DNA from: Sphingomonas sp. M1-B02
GTDB taxonomy: Bacteria; Pseudomonadota; Alphaproteobacteria; Sphingomonadales; Sphingomonadaceae
NCBI RefSeq assembly: GCF_026167525.1
Contig: NZ_CP110679.1
Location: 1,302,001 to 1,366,000 of the forward strand
Reading direction: 5' to 3'
Length of the DNA: 64,000 bases
A model generated the notes under the pieces. It saw only the letters and a list, made by a program, of their open reading frames with translations. It did not search any database and was not told the origin of the DNA. Positions 42,346 to 51,287 of this stretch are shown here, piece after piece (position 1 is the stretch's first letter; each line of letters opens with the position of its first letter). A program made the position numbers and the translations under genes.

Positions 42346-43575
42346 TTAAATCGTCACCAGATTGTTCAAATTGATGATCGGCAGCAGGATCGCCAGCACC
42401 ATCATCAGCACCAGCCCGCCCATCACCAGCAGCACCAGCGGCTCGACCAAGGCGACCAGAGTCGCCACCAGCCCGTCCAGCTCGCGCTCCAGCTCGGTCG
42501 CCGCGCGCCCCAAGGCCGGCGCCAGCCGCCCACTGGTCTCGCCCGACGCGACGATCGCGACCAGCATCGTCGGGAAGACCCCGGCTTCCTGCATCGCCGC
42601 GCGCAGGCTCACGCCCTCGCGCACGCGCTGCGCCACGCCCAGCGCCTTGCCCTGCACCCAGCGATTGGGCGTCACCGCCGCCGCCGCATGCAGCGCCTCG
42701 ACCAAGGGCACCGCGCTCCCCACCAAAGTCGCCAGACTCCCGGCGAAGCGCGCCGCATTCAACTGCCGGCTGAACCGCCGGAACGGCCGCCGCTCGCTGA
42801 AGAATTTATCCAGCCGCAGCCGGTTCGCGGGCACCCGCGACCAGCGCCCGAACAGGACGAACGCGATGCCGATGCCGATGATCAGATACAGCCCGAAATT
42901 CTGCAGGAACCAGCTGATCCCGATCATCACCCGCGTCAGCAGAGGCAGATCGGCGCCGCGCGACACGAACACCCGCACGATATCGGGCACGACATAGACC
43001 ATCAGCAGCGCCATCATCCCGAACGAGACGACCGCGAGCAGCGCCGGATAGAGCAGCGCCAGCTGCAATTTCTGCCCGTTCGCCTGCCGATTCTCGACGA
43101 ATTCGGCGAGATGGTTGAGCACGTCGGGCAATTTCCCCGACGCCTCCCCCGCCGCGACTGAGGCGCGGTAGAATTCGGGAAAGGCCTTGGGATGCTGGTT
43201 CAGCGCTGCGGCAAAGCTGCGCCCGTCGAGGATCGCGCCGCGCACTTCGAGCAGCAGCGAACTCACCCGCGGCTGTTCAGACTGCATGCCGACCAGGCGC
43301 AGCGCCTCCTCGATCGCGATGTCGGAGCCGACGAGCGTCGCGATCTGGCGGGTGACCGTGGCCAGTTGCTTCGACGATATGGGCGCACGGCCGAAGCGCG
43401 GAAGCTGTATGCTCCCCGGCGCCGCGCCGCCGCGATCGGTCGTCGCGGTGACGGACAGCGGTAAGAGTGCCTGCTCCCGCAGCAACGCCCGCGCCGCCGA
43501 GGGACTCGAAGCCTCGATGATGCCCCGCTTGGCAGCCCCGGCCCGATCCGCCGCACGATAAGCGTAAGCGGGCAT
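42346..43575 (-). CDS. gspF: Type II secretion inner-membrane platform protein GspF
   Basis: 409 residues with two T2SSF domains (about 75-195 and 280-400) and three long hydrophobic segments (LALLYPALLAVVSFGMMALL, YLIIGIGIAFVLFG and LVEPLVLLVMGGLVLMMVLA). ASGETSGRLA in the second half and AAGEASGKLPDVL in the first are the duplicated family motif. It forms the platform contacted by the GspE ATPase. It lies downstream of gspE, separated by a repeat element. Confidence 0.95.
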   Translation of the reverse strand: MPAYAYRAADRAGAAKRGIIEASSPSAARALLREQALLPLSVTATTDRGGAAPGSIQLPRFGRAPISSKQLATVTRQIATLVGSDIAIEEALRLVGMQSEQPRVSSLLLEVRGAILDGRSFAAALNQHPKAFPEFYRASVAAGEASGKLPDVLNHLAEFVENRQANGQKLQLALLYPALLAVVSFGMMALLMVYVVPDIVRVFVSRGADLPLLTRVMIGISWFLQNFGLYLIIGIGIAFVLFGRWSRVPANRLRLDKFFSERRPFRRFSRQLNAARFAGSLATLVGSAVPLVEALHAAAAVTPNRWVQGKALGVAQRVREGVSLRAAMQEAGVFPTMLVAIVASGETSGRLAPALGRAATELERELDGLVATLVALVEPLVLLVMGGLVLMMVLAILLPIINLNNLVTI

Positions 43576-43592
43576 CTAGCCCCGCAAACTCT

Positions 43593-43697
43593 GTTCCCCG
43601 GCAAAGGCCGGGGCCCAGACTCGGCGCACCGCGCCGAAGTGCACGCTACGGCGTGCAATTGTGTCAGAGGGCTGGGCCCCGGCCTTCGCCGGGGAAC
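43593..43697. repeat. Palindromic repeat (CCCCGGC-family) between gspE and gspF
   Basis: The left arm 43593-43618 (GTTCCCCGGCAAAGGCCGGG then GCCCAG) and the right arm 43672-43697 (CTGGGCCCCGGCCTTCGCCG then GGGAAC) are almost exact reverse complements. A second small palindrome (GCACGCTACGGCGTGC) lies in the middle. It is the same family as the elements at 47816-47908 and 51166-51260. Confidence 0.8.
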
Positions 43698-43721
43698 ATG
43701 CGTATATTGGTTCGCGGGGTT

Positions 43722-45209
43722 TCACGCCTCGTCCCGCACGACGCGCGCCACTTCGTCCACCGTCGTAAGCCCCGAGCGGATCTTCGCCACGCCATCGTCC
43801 AGCAAGCTCGGATTATCCCGCCGCGCCGCCGCCTCGAGCTCGGCCTCCGAAGCCCCGTCATGGATCAATTTCTGGAACCGATCGTCCACCGCCACGACCT
43901 CATACAGCCCCGCCCGCCCGCGATAGCCGTCGCCATGACATTCGTCACAGCCCACCGCCCGCCACACCGGCTCGCCGACCGCGATCGTCCCGCCCATCAA
44001 CAGCGCATCGGCATCGCTCGCCACATCCGCGCGCCGGCAGCTCGGGCAAAGCTTCCGCACCAACCGCTGCGCCGCCAGCCCCACGACCATCGGCGCGAGC
44101 AGATAGCGCTCCACCCCCATGTCGATCAGCCGCGTCACCGATCCCACCGCGCTGTTGGTATGCAGCGTCGACAGCACAAAATGCCCGGTCATCGACGATC
44201 GCACCGCTACCTGCGCGGTCTCCTGGTCGCGAATCTCGCCGACCATGATCACGTCCGGATCCTGCCGCAGGATCGCCCGCAGCCCGCGCGCGAAGGTCAG
44301 GTCGGTGCGCGGATTGACCTGGGTCTGGCCGATACCGGCAAGCTCATATTCGATGGGATCTTCCACCGTCATGATGTTGCGCTTGCGGTCGTTGAGCGTG
44401 TTGAGCCCCGCATAGAGCGTCGTCGTCTTGCCCGAACCCGTCGGCCCGGTGACCAGCAGCATCCCGTGCGGCCGCTCGAGCAACCGGTTGAACACGTCGC
44501 GGTCGCGGTTGCTCATGCCCAGCGCTTCGAGGTCGAGCCGCAGCGAGCCTTTCTCCAGCAAGCGCATCACAACCCGCTCGCCATGCTGGGTCGGGATGGT
44601 CGAGACGCGCGCATCGACATCATGCCCGCCGATCCGCAGCGTCACGCGGCCGTCCTGCGGAATCCGCCGCTCGGCGATGTCGAGCTTGGCCATCACCTTG
44701 ATCCGGCTGACCAGCAAGGGCGCCAGCGCGCGCGGCGGCTCGATCATGTCGCGCAGCACGCCATCGACGCGGAAGCGCACCACCAGCCGCTTTTCCTGCG
44801 TCTCGATATGCACGTCCGACGCGCCTTCCTTCACTGCCTCGAGCAGCAGCGCGTTGATCAGCCGGATCACCGGCGCATCGTCGCGCGTGTCGAGCAGATC
44901 GTCGACCGAGGCCGCGCTGTCGGCCAGCGCCGCGAGGTCCATGTCGCCCAAATCGATGTCCGCCGCCGCGCCCGCGCCGCCATAAGCCGCGCTAAGCGCC
45001 GCATCGAACGCCTCGTCGGGCACCGCAAGATAGCCCGCTCCCGGCGCGATCCGCTGCACTTCGAGCAACGCGTCGAGCCCCGCCCCCTGCCGATGCACGC
45101 ATTCCAGCCCCGCCGCGCCGGGCCGCAGCAGCACGCCGTTGCGCCGCGCGAAGCTGTAGGGCAGCGCCGTCGGGGCCGTATCGTCGACCAGGATCAGCGT
45201 CTCGCTCAT
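43722..45209 (-). CDS. gspE: Type II secretion ATPase GspE
   Basis: 495 residues. An N-terminal GspE_N domain is followed by the RecA-like ATPase: Walker A GPTGSGKTT near residue 256, Asp box/Walker B LRQDPDVIMVGEIRDQETA, and His box VLSTLHTNSAVG. The zinc-binding tetracysteine is present (CPSCR ... CDECHGDGYRGR). It powers pseudopilus assembly. It overlaps gspM (ATG/TGA region at 45206-45209). Confidence 0.95.
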   Translation of the reverse strand: MSETLILVDDTAPTALPYSFARRNGVLLRPGAAGLECVHRQGAGLDALLEVQRIAPGAGYLAVPDEAFDAALSAAYGGAGAAADIDLGDMDLAALADSAASVDDLLDTRDDAPVIRLINALLLEAVKEGASDVHIETQEKRLVVRFRVDGVLRDMIEPPRALAPLLVSRIKVMAKLDIAERRIPQDGRVTLRIGGHDVDARVSTIPTQHGERVVMRLLEKGSLRLDLEALGMSNRDRDVFNRLLERPHGMLLVTGPTGSGKTTTLYAGLNTLNDRKRNIMTVEDPIEYELAGIGQTQVNPRTDLTFARGLRAILRQDPDVIMVGEIRDQETAQVAVRSSMTGHFVLSTLHTNSAVGSVTRLIDMGVERYLLAPMVVGLAAQRLVRKLCPSCRRADVASDADALLMGGTIAVGEPVWRAVGCDECHGDGYRGRAGLYEVVAVDDRFQKLIHDGASEAELEAAARRDNPSLLDDGVAKIRSGLTTVDEVARVVRDEA

Positions 45210-45700
45210 CCGCCGAACTCCACATTGGCCGAGACTCGCCCCACCTCGGGCCGCCGCTGGATCGACAGCCGCCGCACGCGCAGATCGCTGGTCGCGCTCA
45301 GATCGGCGAGCCAGGCCATCAGCGAATCATAGGTCACATCGGCAATCGCCACGCGTACCCCGCCCGTCATTGCCTCCGGCGTCACGACCAGCCCGAACGC
45401 CGTCGCCGACTGGTTGACGACCTCCACCGCCGGCCCTTGCCGCCGCGGCGCGGGGGGCGCGAGCGTCCCCGCCGCGCGGACCCGCGCGCTCAGCGTCTCA
45501 TAGGTGCGGATATCCGCCATCGCCTGCGCACGCGCCGCCTGCAGCGGCTTCACCACCCCGAAAATCAGCACGGTGAGCGCCAGCAGGCTGCCGAGCACGC
45601 TCAGCAGCACCCGCTCGCGATGCGACAATCCGCCCCACCACAGATCGAAGCGCAGCAACGCCGCTTCCAGCGCGGGCATGCGGGTCAGGATCACTCTCAT
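45206..45700 (-). CDS. gspM: Type II secretion protein GspM
   Basis: 164 residues: a short cytoplasmic tail (FDLWWGGLSHRERVLLSVLG), one membrane helix (LLALTVLIFGVVKPL) and a periplasmic coiled-coil/ferredoxin-like domain. This is the usual GspM layout. It overlaps the gspL stop (ATGA) and the gspE start, so L, M and E are translated together. It binds GspL and GspC. Confidence 0.88.
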   Translation of the reverse strand: MRVILTRMPALEAALLRFDLWWGGLSHRERVLLSVLGSLLALTVLIFGVVKPLQAARAQAMADIRTYETLSARVRAAGTLAPPAPRRQGPAVEVVNQSATAFGLVVTPEAMTGGVRVAIADVTYDSLMAWLADLSATSDLRVRRLSIQRRPEVGRVSANVEFGG

Positions 45701-46791
45701 GCCCCGCGCGCCGTCAGCCGGATGCTGCCGTCGGCTGCGCGCGTTGCGCTCCCCGCCACCCCGCCGGCGCGCAGCGCCGCGTCGATCCGCCCCGCCAGCG
45801 CCGGATCGGTCCCGTCCATTTCCATCGTCAACATGTTCGCCTCGAACCCCACGCTGCGCACCACGATCGCCCCGCCGAGCGGAGTCAAGGCGCTCGACAC
45901 CCGGCCCAGCAGCGGCAGGAAGGCATCGGGCACCGCGCCGCTTCCCGTGGGCAGCAAGGTAATGACGCTATCGGCCAGATCGCCGCTCAAATTGGTCCCG
46001 GGCGCCGCCAGCGCCACCAGAGCGCGCGTATCCGCCTCGCGCCGGTCGGCGATCGACTGGAGCATCAGCGTGTCGGCAGTCGCGATCACGACATGCGCCG
46101 CCGCGCCCAGCACCAGGATCCAGGCAAGCTTCCGCCAAAGGTTCGCGCCGCCGGCCTGCCGGGAATAGAGCCCCTGCCGCAAATCGAGCGCGGGGACCGC
46201 CAGTCCCGAAAACGCCCCCGTGCGCCCCATCTCGCCCGGCTCTACACCCTCGGGCAGCGCCTCGCCGAAGCTGGTGATGAAGGGCTTGCCCGCCGCCTCC
46301 CACGCGGGCCGCAACATCGCGGCGGGAAGCGCGAACCCGGCCTCCGAGCGCACCACGGCACGATCCGCGGCGACATCCACCGCCCACTGCCCAGTGGCCG
46401 GCCGCGGCAGCGCTAGCGCGTCGGGCACGATCGCCGCCTGCCCCAGCCCCGCTTCCTCCGCCCGCTCGACCCAGCCCGCCATCAGCTCGTGCCCCACCAC
46501 GCCGACGAGATAGCGCCGCGGTCCGATTTCCGCGCCGAGCGCGAGATGCACCGATTCGACCGGTTCGGCTATCAGATCCTCGACCGCGAAGGGCAATGCC
46601 TCCAACCGCTTGGCGCGGTTCGCCAGCGGCAGGTCGACTGCAAGCAGCCGCACCTGCTCGGTGGGGACAAGCATGGTTACAGGCCCGTCGCGCTCGGCTA
46701 TGGTCAGCCGTCCGCTCGCCAGCGTCCACACTCCCCCGGCGGGCGGTCGATCTACATCTGGCGCGCCGATGGCGCTGGAAAAGTTTGTCAC
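45697..46791 (-). CDS. gspL: Type II secretion protein GspL
   Basis: 364 residues from GTG 46791, chosen because GAAG lies upstream; ATG 46815 would leave only nine bases to the gspG start. The cytoplasmic actin-like domain (LLAVDLPLANRAKRLEALPF, AVEDLIAEPVESVHLALG) is followed by one membrane helix (WILVLGAAAHVVIATAD) and a small periplasmic ferredoxin-like domain. It recruits GspE to the platform. It is divergent from gspG and shares a very short intergenic stretch. Confidence 0.88.
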   Translation of the reverse strand: MTNFSSAIGAPDVDRPPAGGVWTLASGRLTIAERDGPVTMLVPTEQVRLLAVDLPLANRAKRLEALPFAVEDLIAEPVESVHLALGAEIGPRRYLVGVVGHELMAGWVERAEEAGLGQAAIVPDALALPRPATGQWAVDVAADRAVVRSEAGFALPAAMLRPAWEAAGKPFITSFGEALPEGVEPGEMGRTGAFSGLAVPALDLRQGLYSRQAGGANLWRKLAWILVLGAAAHVVIATADTLMLQSIADRREADTRALVALAAPGTNLSGDLADSVITLLPTGSGAVPDAFLPLLGRVSSALTPLGGAIVVRSVGFEANMLTMEMDGTDPALAGRIDAALRAGGVAGSATRAADGSIRLTARGA

Positions 46792-46824
46792 ATTAGCTTC
46801 ATGGGTAGGACGCATGGGCCGGGG

Positions 46825-47307
46825 ATGCGCATAGTTGTGAAACAGTTTAGTGACATTGCACCACAAGGCAGCACAAGCAAGCGCCGCCCGGTTCCCGAAA
46901 ACGAAGCCGGCCTGACTTTGGTCGAGATGATCGTAGTGCTCGCGATCATCGCTTTGGTCGCGGCGCTCATCGTCCCGAACGTCATCGGTCGCCCCGACCA
47001 AGCGCGAGTCACCACCGCGGGCACCGATATCGCGACGATCGCCAGCCAGCTGACCACCTACCGGCTCGACAACGGCGCCTTCCCTACTACCGAACAGGGG
47101 CTCAAGGCTCTTGTCGAGAAGACCGCGGTGCCGCCGCTGCCCGCCACCTTCCCCGACGGCGGCTATATTTCGACGATGCCGCAGGATCCGTGGGGCAAGC
47201 CCTATGTCTACGAATCGAACGGCACGACCTATGAGATCAAGTCGCTCGGCCGCGACGGCAAGCCCGGTGGCGAAGGCGTAGACGCCGATATCGCCCGCAA
47301 GCGCTAG
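46825..47307 (+). CDS. gspG: Type II secretion major pseudopilin GspG
   Basis: 160 residues from ATG 46825; GTG 46837 and ATG 46801 are in-frame alternatives. The leader is long, with cleavage at NEAG|LTLVEMIVVLAIIALVAAL and Glu at +5. The C-terminal major-pseudopilin motif YISTMPQDPWGKPYVY, followed by DGKPGGEG, is complete. GspG polymerises into the pseudopilus. First gene of the G-H-I-C-D plus-strand set; gspH follows after four bases. Confidence 0.93.
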   Translation: MRIVVKQFSDIAPQGSTSKRRPVPENEAGLTLVEMIVVLAIIALVAALIVPNVIGRPDQARVTTAGTDIATIASQLTTYRLDNGAFPTTEQGLKALVEKTAVPPLPATFPDGGYISTMPQDPWGKPYVYESNGTTYEIKSLGRDGKPGGEGVDADIARKR

Positions 47308-47311
47308 ACGG

Positions 47312-47797
47312 ATGCGGGGGGCCGGCATTCCGAGACGCGCGGCCCGAAGGGGCGAAGCCGGCATGACCCTGATGGAAATGCTGGTCGTCCTCGCGATCAT
47401 CGGGGTGATGGCGGGCGCGGTGTCGGTTGGCATCGGCAGCGTCACCCGCGCGCCCAGCGTCGAGACCGAGGCCCGGCGCCTCGCCACGCGCCTCCAGTCG
47501 GCCGCCGACGACGCCATGCTCGGCGATCGCATCATCGCCTTCACGGTCGAGCGCAACGGCTACGGATTCGCGACGATCGGTCCGAATGGCGCGATGGTCG
47601 TCCGCACCGACGATGCGCTGGGCTTCCACCGCCTGCCCGGCGGGATGGTCGTCACGCTCAGCGTCAAGCCGCCGGTCGTCCTCGGCGTCGATGGCTCGGG
47701 CAAGCCCTTGTCTGCGATCATCGAAAGCGGCGCCCAGCGCTGGGGCGTCACCTATGATGGCCTCACCGCCCGCGCCGCCCCGGCGCCCGCGGCGTGA
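47312..47797 (+). CDS. gspH: Type II secretion minor pseudopilin GspH
   Basis: 161 residues. The leader ending RRGEAG is followed by MTLMEMLVVLAIIGVMAGAV, a prepilin core with Glu at +5. The rest (RLATRLQSAADDAMLGDRII) has the GspH Pfam pattern. The stop overlaps the GTG start of gspI. It belongs to the pseudopilus tip. Confidence 0.9.
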   Translation: MRGAGIPRRAARRGEAGMTLMEMLVVLAIIGVMAGAVSVGIGSVTRAPSVETEARRLATRLQSAADDAMLGDRIIAFTVERNGYGFATIGPNGAMVVRTDDALGFHRLPGGMVVTLSVKPPVVLGVDGSGKPLSAIIESGAQRWGVTYDGLTARAAPAPAA

Positions 47798-48276
47798 ACC
47801 CTTTCCCATCTCCCGCCCCGGCGAAGGCCGGGGCCCAGCTTCGGCGAACTCGAAGCGGCGTCCTTACCTCGATCACGGCTCGCAACTGGGCCCCGGCCTT
47901 CGCCGGGGTGGAACACACAGATGCCGACGACAGCGGTTTCTCGCTGATCGAGGCGCTCGTCGCGCTCGCGGTGCTCGCCATCGCCACGGTCGGGCTGATG
48001 CGCACGGTCGAATCGCATATCGATTCGACGCGCGCGGTCGAGCGGCGCACCACGGCGATGTGGATCGCCGAAAATCGCCTCGCCGAACTCGAGGTGAGCG
48101 GTCCGACCGCCCAGGCCGAGCAGACCGAAATGCTGGGCCAGCAATGGCGGATCGCAGTCGAGCGGCGGCGCACCGACGATCCCGAGATCGTCCGCGTCCG
48201 CATCAATGTGTTCCCCGGCGACGAGAGCGCGCCTCTTGCATCGCTCGACGGCTTCGTGGACGGTCGCAAGACATGA
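47794..48276 (+). CDS. gspI: Type II secretion minor pseudopilin GspI with repeat-derived leader
   Basis: 160 residues from GTG 47794, which overlaps the gspH stop (GTGA) as in the neighbouring gene pairs. The pilin core is DSG|FSLIEALVALAVLAIATVGL. Between the start and the core, residues about 8-38 (APAKAGAQLRR ... RNWAPAFAGV) are encoded by a 93-base palindromic repeat (47816-47908), so the leader is about 47 residues. GTG 47908, formed at the edge of the repeat with GGGG before it, could give a normal 10-residue leader. The body is a typical T2SI protein. The stop overlaps gspC. Confidence 0.88.
   Translation: MNPFPSPAPAKAGAQLRRTRSGVLTSITARNWAPAFAGVEHTDADDSGFSLIEALVALAVLAIATVGLMRTVESHIDSTRAVERRTTAMWIAENRLAELEVSGPTAQAEQTEMLGQQWRIAVERRRTDDPEIVRVRINVFPGDESAPLASLDGFVDGRKT
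47816..47908. repeat. Palindromic repeat inserted in frame in the gspI leader
   Basis: Arms 47816-47838 (CCCCGGCGAAGGCCGGGGCC then CAG) and 47886-47908 (CTGGGCCCCGGCCTTCGCCG then GGG) are exact reverse complements. The element is 93 bases, a multiple of three, with no stop in the gspI frame. It is the same family as 43593-43697 and 51166-51260, but this copy is inside a coding sequence. Confidence 0.85.
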
Positions 48277-49067
48277 TCGCCGAACGCAGCCTCACCCCGC
48301 GCCAGACGCGCACCGCGCTTGATCTGCTCACCGGCCTCGTCGTCGTCTCGGTCGCCGTCGCGCTCGCCGGGCTGACCTGGCGGATGGCGGGGCACGCGAG
48401 CAGCGGCGCGATCACGATCCCCGCCGGGCGCGGCGGCCCCGCGGTGGCGCCCGATATCGCCCCGCTCCTCGCGCTCGCCCCCTTCGGCAAGCCGGTGGCG
48501 GGCGACGCCTCGCAGGCGACCAGCCTCGCGCTCGAGCTCAAGGGCGTGTTCGCCGCGGTCCCCGCCGCGCTCTCGACGGCATTCATTGCCGCCGACGGCC
48601 AGCCCGCCAAGCCCTATCATATCGGCGAGAGCGTCGGCGGCGCGACGATCCAGGCGATCCTGCGCGACCGAGTCATCCTCTCGGTCAACGGCCGCAGCGA
48701 ATATCTCGCTTTCCCCGATCCCTCGCTCTCGCCCGAGCAGCGCACGGCGGCAGCCAACGCGCAGCCGGCCGAGGCCGCCCCCGGTGCACCGTCCGCTGCC
48801 CCTGCTGCAACAATGCCGCCGGCAGCCAGCACCGCCGCGGTCCTCCAGCGGCTCGATGCCGTCCCTGTTGGCACGGGCTATCGGATCGGCGAGAACGGCC
48901 CGCCGGGCATGGTCGCGGGCGATGTCATCCAATCGGTCAACGGCACCCCGCTTACCGATCCCGCCGCCGCCAATGCCGCCTTCGCCGCCGCCCAGTCGAG
49001 CGGCTCCGCCCAGATCCAGATCCTCCGCGACGGGAAGCGTCTCACGCTTACCGTACCGCTGCGCTAA
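48273..49067 (+). CDS. gspC: Type II secretion protein GspC
   Basis: 264 residues. One N-terminal membrane helix (LLTGLVVVSVAVALAGLTW) is followed by the HR domain (about 60-150, LALAPFGKPVAG ... ALELKGVFAAVPAA), an Ala/Pro linker and a PDZ domain (about 185-264, NGPPGMVAGDVIQSVNGTPL). It links the platform to the GspD secretin. The ATGA overlap with gspI and 11 bases to gspD place it in the G-H-I-C-D operon. Confidence 0.9.
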   Translation: MIAERSLTPRQTRTALDLLTGLVVVSVAVALAGLTWRMAGHASSGAITIPAGRGGPAVAPDIAPLLALAPFGKPVAGDASQATSLALELKGVFAAVPAALSTAFIAADGQPAKPYHIGESVGGATIQAILRDRVILSVNGRSEYLAFPDPSLSPEQRTAAANAQPAEAAPGAPSAAPAATMPPAASTAAVLQRLDAVPVGTGYRIGENGPPGMVAGDVIQSVNGTPLTDPAAANAAFAAAQSSGSAQIQILRDGKRLTLTVPLR

Positions 49068-49078
49068 AGAGACACCCT

Positions 49079-51139
49079 GTGACCAAGATTCGCTCCACCT
49101 TCGCCGCTTTGGCACTCGCCGGCATCGCGTTCGACGCGGTCACAGCCGCCCAGACCGCACCGCAGGAGGCGGCGGCCGACGTCGTCATCAACATGCGCGG
49201 AGTCGAGATCGCCGACGTCGCCGATCAGATTTCGCGCATCACCGGGCGCACCCTGATCCTCGATCCCGCGGTCAAGGGCGTCGTCACCGTCACTTCGGCC
49301 ACCCCGCTCACCCCCGGCGGCGTCTGGGAGCTCTTCCAGTCGGTGCTGCGCGCCAACGGCTTCGCGGCCGTCCGCTCGGGCCGCGCCTGGCGAGTCGTCC
49401 CCGCCGCCAATGCCGTGCGCGACGGCGGCGTCCCCAGCCGCGGCGCTTCGGGGCAGGAACTGGTCACGCGGATGGTCCGCCTCTCGAACGTCCCCTCGGC
49501 CGACGTCGCCCGCGTCGTCCGCCCGCTGGTGGCGACCTTCGGCAGCGTCGAGCCGATGACCAGCCCCAACGCGATCGTCGTCACCGATTATGCCGACAAT
49601 GTCCGCCGCATCGAAGCCATCGCCCGCCAGTTGGACGGCGGCAGCGGCCAGACCTTCGCCACGATCACGCTGCGCAACGGCAACGCCGCCGACGTCGCCC
49701 AGTCGCTGACCACCGTGCTCGGCGATGGCGGCGCGCGCGTCGCCGCCGATCCACGCAGCAACACCGTCATCGTCCGGGGCACCCCCGCAGCAGTTGCCGA
49801 AGCCCGCAAGATTGCGGTCTCGCTCGATTCGCCCGGCGGCGCGACTCCGATCACCCGGATGTTCCGGCTGAGCTATGCCGACGCCGAATCGGTCACCGAC
49901 GTGCTGCGCGGCATTCTCAACCAGGGCGAGGAGGCCGACAATCCGGTCGCGCGCAGCCTGTCGCAGGGCTCGGCCAACCCCTTCGCGCGCCAGAATAGCT
50001 CGCAGATCCTCTCCGCCTTGCCCAACAGCGCCGCGGCAGCGGGTGCCGGCGCAGCGGGCGGGCTCGACGCGATGCAGGGCGCCGCCACCAGCCAGCCGGC
50101 GATGCAGAATCCGGTGCAGGCAACCCCGCGCGGCTTCTCCACCCCCGATCTCACCGTCCAGCCGGCGCCCGAGCTCAACGCCGTCGTCGTGCGCGGAACC
50201 CCCACGGCGATCGCCTCGATCGAGAGCTTGATCGCCGATCTCGACGTCCGTCGCCCGCAGGTCATCATCGAGGCGGCAATCGCCGAGATCACCGGCGACG
50301 ATGCCGAAGCGCTCGCGATCCAGCTCGGCACCAGCGCCGCGGCGCTGACCCAGGTCGAAGGTGCCGGCACCTCGTTCGGCCAGATCGGACCCTCGCTCGG
50401 CCGCATCCTCGGGCTGCTCGGCGTCCCCGCTGCCTCGTTGATCGGCGAGGGCTTCAGCGGCAATCTCGCGATCGGCGACAATTTCTCGATCCTCGTCCAG
50501 GCGCTCGGCACCTCCACAAAGGCTAACCTGCTCTCCACGCCGCAGATCACCACGCTCGACAATGTCGTCGGCGAGATCGTTGTCGGCCAGAACGTGCCGT
50601 TCGTGACCGGCTCGATCCTCACCGATTCGACCAATGTGAACCCCTACACCACGATCGAGCGCAAGGATGTCGGCATCACCCTGCGCATCCTGCCGCGGGT
50701 CAATGCCGGCGACACGATCCGCCTCCAGGTCAACCAGGAAGCCTCGTCGATCGCGACCACCGCGGTGGCCGGCGCGTCCGATCTCATCACCAATCGCCGC
50801 GCGATCAACACCACCGTACTGGCCGACAATGGCGAGACGATCGTCCTGGGTGGTCTGATCAGCGACGATTATATGGACACGCGCAGCCAGGTCCCGATCC
50901 TGGGCGACCTGCCCATCGTCGGCGAACTCTTCAAGAGCCGCCGCGAGAGCCGCCAGAAGCGCACGCTGTTCATCTTCCTCAAGCCGACGATCCTGCGCGA
51001 CGGCGCCGACGCCTCCGCCGCCGCCAAGGCCCGCTACGCCCGCCTGCGCGCCGACGAGCGCGACAACAACCGGCGGTCGAGCCTGCTGCTCGCGCCGCCA
51101 ACGCCGCGACTGACGGTGGAGATTGACGGGATTTACTAG
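49079..51139 (+). CDS. gspD: Type II secretion outer-membrane secretin GspD
   Basis: 686 residues from a GTG start. After a signal peptide (FAALALAGIAFDAVTAAQ) come the N0 domain (VVINMRGVEIADVADQI), N1-N3 repeats (FATITLRNGNAADVAQSLTT and similar), a Gln/Ala-rich loop (about 280-360), and the secretin core (about 430-640) with EIVVGQNVPFVTGS and GLISDDYMDTRSQVPILGDL. It forms the multimeric outer-membrane channel. No pilotin gene was seen. A palindromic repeat follows. Confidence 0.95.
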   Translation: MTKIRSTFAALALAGIAFDAVTAAQTAPQEAAADVVINMRGVEIADVADQISRITGRTLILDPAVKGVVTVTSATPLTPGGVWELFQSVLRANGFAAVRSGRAWRVVPAANAVRDGGVPSRGASGQELVTRMVRLSNVPSADVARVVRPLVATFGSVEPMTSPNAIVVTDYADNVRRIEAIARQLDGGSGQTFATITLRNGNAADVAQSLTTVLGDGGARVAADPRSNTVIVRGTPAAVAEARKIAVSLDSPGGATPITRMFRLSYADAESVTDVLRGILNQGEEADNPVARSLSQGSANPFARQNSSQILSALPNSAAAAGAGAAGGLDAMQGAATSQPAMQNPVQATPRGFSTPDLTVQPAPELNAVVVRGTPTAIASIESLIADLDVRRPQVIIEAAIAEITGDDAEALAIQLGTSAAALTQVEGAGTSFGQIGPSLGRILGLLGVPAASLIGEGFSGNLAIGDNFSILVQALGTSTKANLLSTPQITTLDNVVGEIVVGQNVPFVTGSILTDSTNVNPYTTIERKDVGITLRILPRVNAGDTIRLQVNQEASSIATTAVAGASDLITNRRAINTTVLADNGETIVLGGLISDDYMDTRSQVPILGDLPIVGELFKSRRESRQKRTLFIFLKPTILRDGADASAAAKARYARLRADERDNNRRSSLLLAPPTPRLTVEIDGIY

Positions 51140-51165
51140 CGTCGGATTCGGCTCACTTGGATCTC

Positions 51166-51260
51166 CCACCCCGGCGAAGGCCGGGGCCCAGTTGCGAGCA
51201 TATCGAGACGGCGGGGTGTCGCGAGCGCGCCGATACCATCCCCGGCCTTCGCCGGGGTGG
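51166..51260. repeat. Palindromic repeat (CCCCGGC-family) after gspD
   Basis: The left arm around 51168-51190 (CACCCCGGCGAAGGCCGGGG then CCC) pairs with 51240-51260 (CCCCGGCCTTCGCCGGGGTG then G). It stands between gspD and the convergent minus-strand gene, the third copy of this family within the secretion locus. Confidence 0.8.
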
Positions 51261-51287
51261 CTGGTTCCATAAAGCTGAATCAAGCCC

